DNA of 9,021 nt from an uncultured Oscillibacter sp. (GTDB taxonomy: Bacteria > Bacillota > Clostridia > Oscillospirales > Oscillospiraceae), in contig CAOJHG010000055.1 of assembly GCA_948435975.1 (NCBI GenBank), positions 1 through 9,021 of the forward strand. Direction: 5' to 3'. This document shows, piece by piece, positions 5,845-9,021 of this stretch. The translations under genes were made by a program, and so were the position numbers. Position 1 is the stretch's first letter, and the number at the start of each line of letters is the position of its first letter. The notes beneath the pieces were generated by a model. The model ran no database searches. It was not told where the DNA came from and saw nothing but the letters and a program-made list of their open reading frames with translations.

Positions 5845-8800
5845 TCAGCCCTCCGCCATCTTCTTGTATTTCGCGTAACGGGCCTTGACGTCGGCAATCT
5901 CCTTCGCATACAGCTCGTCAGCCTTGCCGGGGAAGTTGTTCTTCAAGGAGGCGAAACGGTTCTCGCCCATCAGGAAGTCCATCAGCTTATCCATATCCGG
6001 CTCGGGAGAGTCCAACTGGAAGGGATTCTTGCCCTCGGCCGCCAGGCGGGGATCATAGCGGTACAGGTGCCAGTAGCCGCACTCTACCGCCTTCTTCATC
6101 TCGTCCTGAGAACAGCTCATGCCGGCCTTGATATGCTGCTCCAGGCACGGGCAGTAGCAAATGACGATGGAGGGACCGGGATACGCCTCGGCTTCCCGCA
6201 GGGCCTTCAGCGTCTGGGCCTGGTCATAGCCCATGGCAACCTGTGCTACGTACACATAGCCATACTGCATCAGAATGCCGCCCAGATCCTTCTTGGAGAC
6301 CTGCTTGCCGCCCGCTGCGAACTTTGCCACGGCGGAAGTGGGCGTCGCCTTGGAGGACTGTCCGCCGGTGTTGGAGTAGACCTCGGTATCCAGGACCAGC
6401 AGGTTCACGTCCCGGTTTTGGCTCATGACATGGTCAATGCCGCCGAAGCCGATATCATAGGCCCAGCCGTCGCCGCCGATGGCCCAGATGGATTTTTTCG
6501 CCAGGAATTCCTTGTTCTCCAGGATGTACTTCACGTCCTCGGTCTGCTCAGCGGCCTCCAGAGCGGCAATCAGGGCGTCGGACACGGCGCGGGACTTCTC
6601 ACCGTCGTTCCAGTTGGCCTGGTAATCGCTGATGGCTTCCGCCGCAATACCGGCTTCCTTCACAGCGTCCATACGGATGAGGAGCTCCTTGCGGATGGCG
6701 TCCTGGGCGTGGAAGAAGCCGTAAGCGAACTCGGCGTTGTCCTCAAACAGAGAGTGTTCCCAAGAGGGGCCCCAGCCGCGGCTGTCCTTGCAGTAGGGCA
6801 GGATGGGTGCGCCGCCGCTGACCGCAGAGGAGCAGCCCGCCGCGTTGGTCGCATACAGCCGGTCACCCACTAACTGGCTGAGGAGCTTGATGTAGGTGGT
6901 TTCCGCGCAGCCCGCGCAGGCGGCGGAGAACTGGAAGTAGGGCTTGGCGAACTGGATATTTTTGACAGACTTGCTGTTGATAACATCCTTTTTGAGATAG
7001 GCGTCGTTCATGGCCACCTTGTCGAAGTTCTCCTGCTCGGGCTTCATCTCCTCGAAGGGGGTCATCACCAGGGCGTCGGCGCTCTTCTCGTTCTTGTTGG
7101 CGGGGCAGGCCGTCAGGCACACGCCGCAGCCCAGGCAGTCATAGGGAGAGACCTGCATCCGGAAGGAATAGGCGGGCGCGTCCTTGCCCAGACCCTTGGC
7201 GGGAACCGTGACGAAGGAAGCGGGCACCTGGGCCTTCTCCTCCTCGGTCAGCAGGACGGGACGGATGGCCGCATGGGGGCAGCACATGGCGCAGCGGTTG
7301 CACTGGATGCAGCTTTCAGCGTTCCACTTGGGCACCTTGATGGCAACGCCGCGCTTGGAATATGCGGAAGTGCCGTTCTCCCAGGTGCCGTCAAGCACGC
7401 CATGCTTCTGGAAAACAGAGACGGGCAGTTTGTCGCCCTGCTGACGGTCCATGGGCATGACGATTTCCTTGATGAAGGGGGTCGCGTCCACTTCGGGCAG
7501 CGGGGTGTCGGGCGCGTCGGCCCAGCTCTCGGGGATGTCCACCTTGACGGCGGCGCTGACACCGATATCCACAGCGGCGTTATTCATGTCAACGATTTTC
7601 TGGCCAGCCTTCTTGAAGTAGGAGTTGTAGTTATTCTGCTTCATATCCTGCACGGCCATATCCAGGGGAATGACTTTGGTGAGGGCGAAGAACGCGGCCT
7701 GAAGGATGCTGTTGGTCCGGTTGGCGCCCAAGCCCACCTGAACGGCCAGCTTAGCGGCGTCGATGATATAGAACTGGGCGTGCTTCCGGGCCAGGTCCCG
7801 CTTCATCTTGCCGGTGAGACGGGTCTCCAGCTCCTCCACGCTCCAGGGGCAGTTCAACAGGAAGGTGCCGCCCTCTTTCAGATCCTCAGTGGTGTCGTAT
7901 TTGGTCACATAGGTGGGCGCATGGACGGCCACGAAGTCCGCAGAGGAGACGTTGTAAGTAGAGCGGATGGGGCTGTCTCCAAAGCGCAGGTGGCTCTGGG
8001 TCAGGCCGCCGGACTTCATGGAGTCATAGGAGAAGTACGCCTGCGCATACTTGTCCGCCACAAGGCCGATGGTGCTGATAGCGTTCTTGTTCGCGCCCAC
8101 GGTGCCGTCACCGCCCAGACCCCACAGCTTGCAGGAGACCTCGCCGGGATGAGCCATCTCCACTTCCTTGTAATCCAGGGAGGTGTGGGTCACGTCGTCG
8201 ATGATGCCGATGGTGAAGTTGTTCTTGGGCTGGTCCTGCTTGAGATTGTCATACACGGCGATGAGCTGGCCGGGAGTGGTGTCCTTGGAGCTCAGGCCAT
8301 AGCGTCCGCCCACGACCTTGATGTCGCTCCGGCCCGCCTGGTTCAGCGCGGTGACCACGTCCAGATAAACAGGCTCGCCAACGCTGCCGGTCTCCTTGTT
8401 GCGGTCCAGGACGGCAATCTTTTTCACGGTGGCGGGAATGGCGGCGGAGAAGTGCTTCACGGAGAAGGGACGGTACAGGTGGATTTGCACCAGACCGACC
8501 TTGCGGCCCTGGGCGTTCAGGAAGTCCACGGTTTCCTTCACGGCCTCAGAGGCGGAGCACATGACGACAATGACTTCCTCGGCGTCGGGTGCGCCATAGT
8601 AGTTGAAGAGCTTGTAGTCCCGGCCGGTGAGCTTGTTGATCTCGTCCATGTAGTGCTGGACGGTATCGGGCACCACGGCGGCCATGACGTTTGCGCCCTC
8701 TTTGCACTGGAAGTACACGTCGGGATTGACGTTGTTGCCCCGGTTGGTGGGGTGCTCGGGGTTCAGGGACTGACGGCGGAACGCACTCAGCGCTTCGGTG

Positions 8801-9021
8801 TCTACCAGGCTGCGGAGGTCCTCATAGTCCAGGGCCTCGATCCGCTGCATCTCGTGGGAGGTGCGGAAGCCGTCAAAGCAGTGCATGAAGGCGTATTTGG
8901 AGTGGATGGCGGAAAGGTGCGCCACAGCCGCCAGATCCATGGCCTCCTGGGGGGAGGAGGACATCAGCATGGCGTAGCCGGTGGTGCGGCACGTCATGAA
9001 GTCCGTATGGTCGCCAAAGAT
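5845..9021 (-). CDS. nifJ: Pyruvate:ferredoxin (flavodoxin) oxidoreductase, N-terminus outside window
   Basis: This is 1,058 residues of the single-chain PFOR, which converts pyruvate, CoA and oxidised ferredoxin to acetyl-CoA, CO2 and reduced ferredoxin in the cytosol of anaerobes. The frame is open at the window edge (IFGDHTDFMTCRTTGY), so the Met at 8997 is internal. Roughly 100-120 residues are missing from a usual ~1,170. R12 of the fragment is in the pyruvate-binding R-x-T-G context. A GLGGDGTVGANKNAIS segment marks the gamma-type domain. Two ferredoxin-type [4Fe-4S] motifs follow: C571-C574-C577-C581 and C629-C632-C635-C639. The proximal-cluster ligands are C702, C705, C730 and C959; their spacing matches the Desulfovibrio africanus enzyme. 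The TPP site is GGDGWAYDIGFGG (849-861) plus SNTGGQ. All catalytic elements in view are intact. It is convergent with the P-II gene; its promoter is outside the window. The gene may equally be named por or pfor. Confidence 0.97.
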   Translation of the reverse strand: MFGDHTDFMTCRTTGYAMLMSSSPQEAMDLAAVAHLSAIHSKYAFMHCFDGFRTSHEMQRIEALDYEDLRSLVDTEALSAFRRQSLNPEHPTNRGNNVNPDVYFQCKEGANVMAAVVPDTVQHYMDEINKLTGRDYKLFNYYGAPDAEEVIVVMCSASEAVKETVDFLNAQGRKVGLVQIHLYRPFSVKHFSAAIPATVKKIAVLDRNKETGSVGEPVYLDVVTALNQAGRSDIKVVGGRYGLSSKDTTPGQLIAVYDNLKQDQPKNNFTIGIIDDVTHTSLDYKEVEMAHPGEVSCKLWGLGGDGTVGANKNAISTIGLVADKYAQAYFSYDSMKSGGLTQSHLRFGDSPIRSTYNVSSADFVAVHAPTYVTKYDTTEDLKEGGTFLLNCPWSVEELETRLTGKMKRDLARKHAQFYIIDAAKLAVQVGLGANRTNSILQAAFFALTKVIPLDMAVQDMKQNNYNSYFKKAGQKIVDMNNAAVDIGVSAAVKVDIPESWADAPDTPLPEVDATPFIKEIVMPMDRQQGDKLPVSVFQKHGVLDGTWENGTSAYSKRGVAIKVPKWNAESCIQCNRCAMCCPHAAIRPVLLTEEEKAQVPASFVTVPAKGLGKDAPAYSFRMQVSPYDCLGCGVCLTACPANKNEKSADALVMTPFEEMKPEQENFDKVAMNDAYLKKDVINSKSVKNIQFAKPYFQFSAACAGCAETTYIKLLSQLVGDRLYATNAAGCSSAVSGGAPILPYCKDSRGWGPSWEHSLFEDNAEFAYGFFHAQDAIRKELLIRMDAVKEAGIAAEAISDYQANWNDGEKSRAVSDALIAALEAAEQTEDVKYILENKEFLAKKSIWAIGGDGWAYDIGFGGIDHVMSQNRDVNLLVLDTEVYSNTGGQSSKATPTSAVAKFAAGGKQVSKKDLGGILMQYGYVYVAQVAMGYDQAQTLKALREAEAYPGPSIVICYCPCLEQHIKAGMSCSQDEMKKAVECGYWHLYRYDPRLAAEGKNPFQLDSPEPDMDKLMDFLMGENRFASLKNNFPGKADELYAKEIADVKARYAKYKKMAEG

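Noticed and set aside
5818..6873. 351-codon open frame on the plus strand opposite the PFOR gene
   Set aside because: It lies wholly inside the PFOR coding region. Its Leu/Val/Gly/His-rich translation is typical of an antisense shadow of a GC-rich gene, with no recognisable domain.
1..9021. Mobile elements, CRISPR arrays, tRNA or rRNA genes, defence genes
   Set aside because: No transposase or integrase frames, regularly spaced repeats, terminal inverted repeats or structured RNA gene signatures were seen. Coding is dense and of uniform style throughout.

Overview
The window comes from a GC-rich anaerobic Gram-positive bacterium. Clostridia, perhaps a gut Oscillospiraceae-type lineage, is the best inference. 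The support is a pyruvate:ferredoxin oxidoreductase gene, strong AGGAGG-type ribosome binding sites, a GTG start, a Firmicutes-style RND permease, an HxlR regulator, and a DUF1538 membrane protein followed by a P-II-like protein. The genus cannot be fixed from this sequence. There are no mobile elements, CRISPR arrays, tRNAs or rRNAs. It looks like ordinary chromosome with six genes: two cut by the window edges and four complete.

Layout: (1) Bases 2-1861 (+) hold the C-terminal ~60% of an RND-type efflux permease, ending at a strong bidirectional terminator (1864-1905). (2) Reading into that terminator from the other side is a 112-aa HxlR-family winged-helix regulator (1912-2250, -). It is divergent from a 312-aa radical SAM protein (2371-3309, +) with an unusual CX4CX2C cluster motif. 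The 120-bp space between them holds a promoter for each gene and a perfect 17-bp palindrome that overlaps the -35 region of the radical SAM promoter. (3) Bases 3450-4988 and 5071-5742 (+) form a probable two-gene operon. It encodes a 512-aa membrane protein with two tandem DUF1538 units and a 223-aa soluble protein with two tandem P-II (GlnB)-like units. The operon closes with a terminator at 5780-5817. (4) Bases 5845-9021 (-) hold most of a pyruvate:ferredoxin (flavodoxin) oxidoreductase, converging on that terminator, with its N-terminus outside the window.

Two gene sets stand out. The DUF1538 plus double-P-II pair looks like a transporter-like protein with a dedicated nucleotide-sensing partner, by analogy with GlnK/AmtB and SbtB/SbtA; its substrate and ligand are not evident. 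The HxlR/radical SAM pair looks like a small self-contained regulated unit in which the regulator probably controls the radical SAM gene through the palindrome. PFOR (pyruvate + CoA to acetyl-CoA + CO2 + reduced ferredoxin) and the RND pump are standard functions and show no visible tie to these two sets. Every gene-free stretch is shorter than 300 bases; the largest (3310-3449 and 2251-2370) hold promoter-type signals described below.
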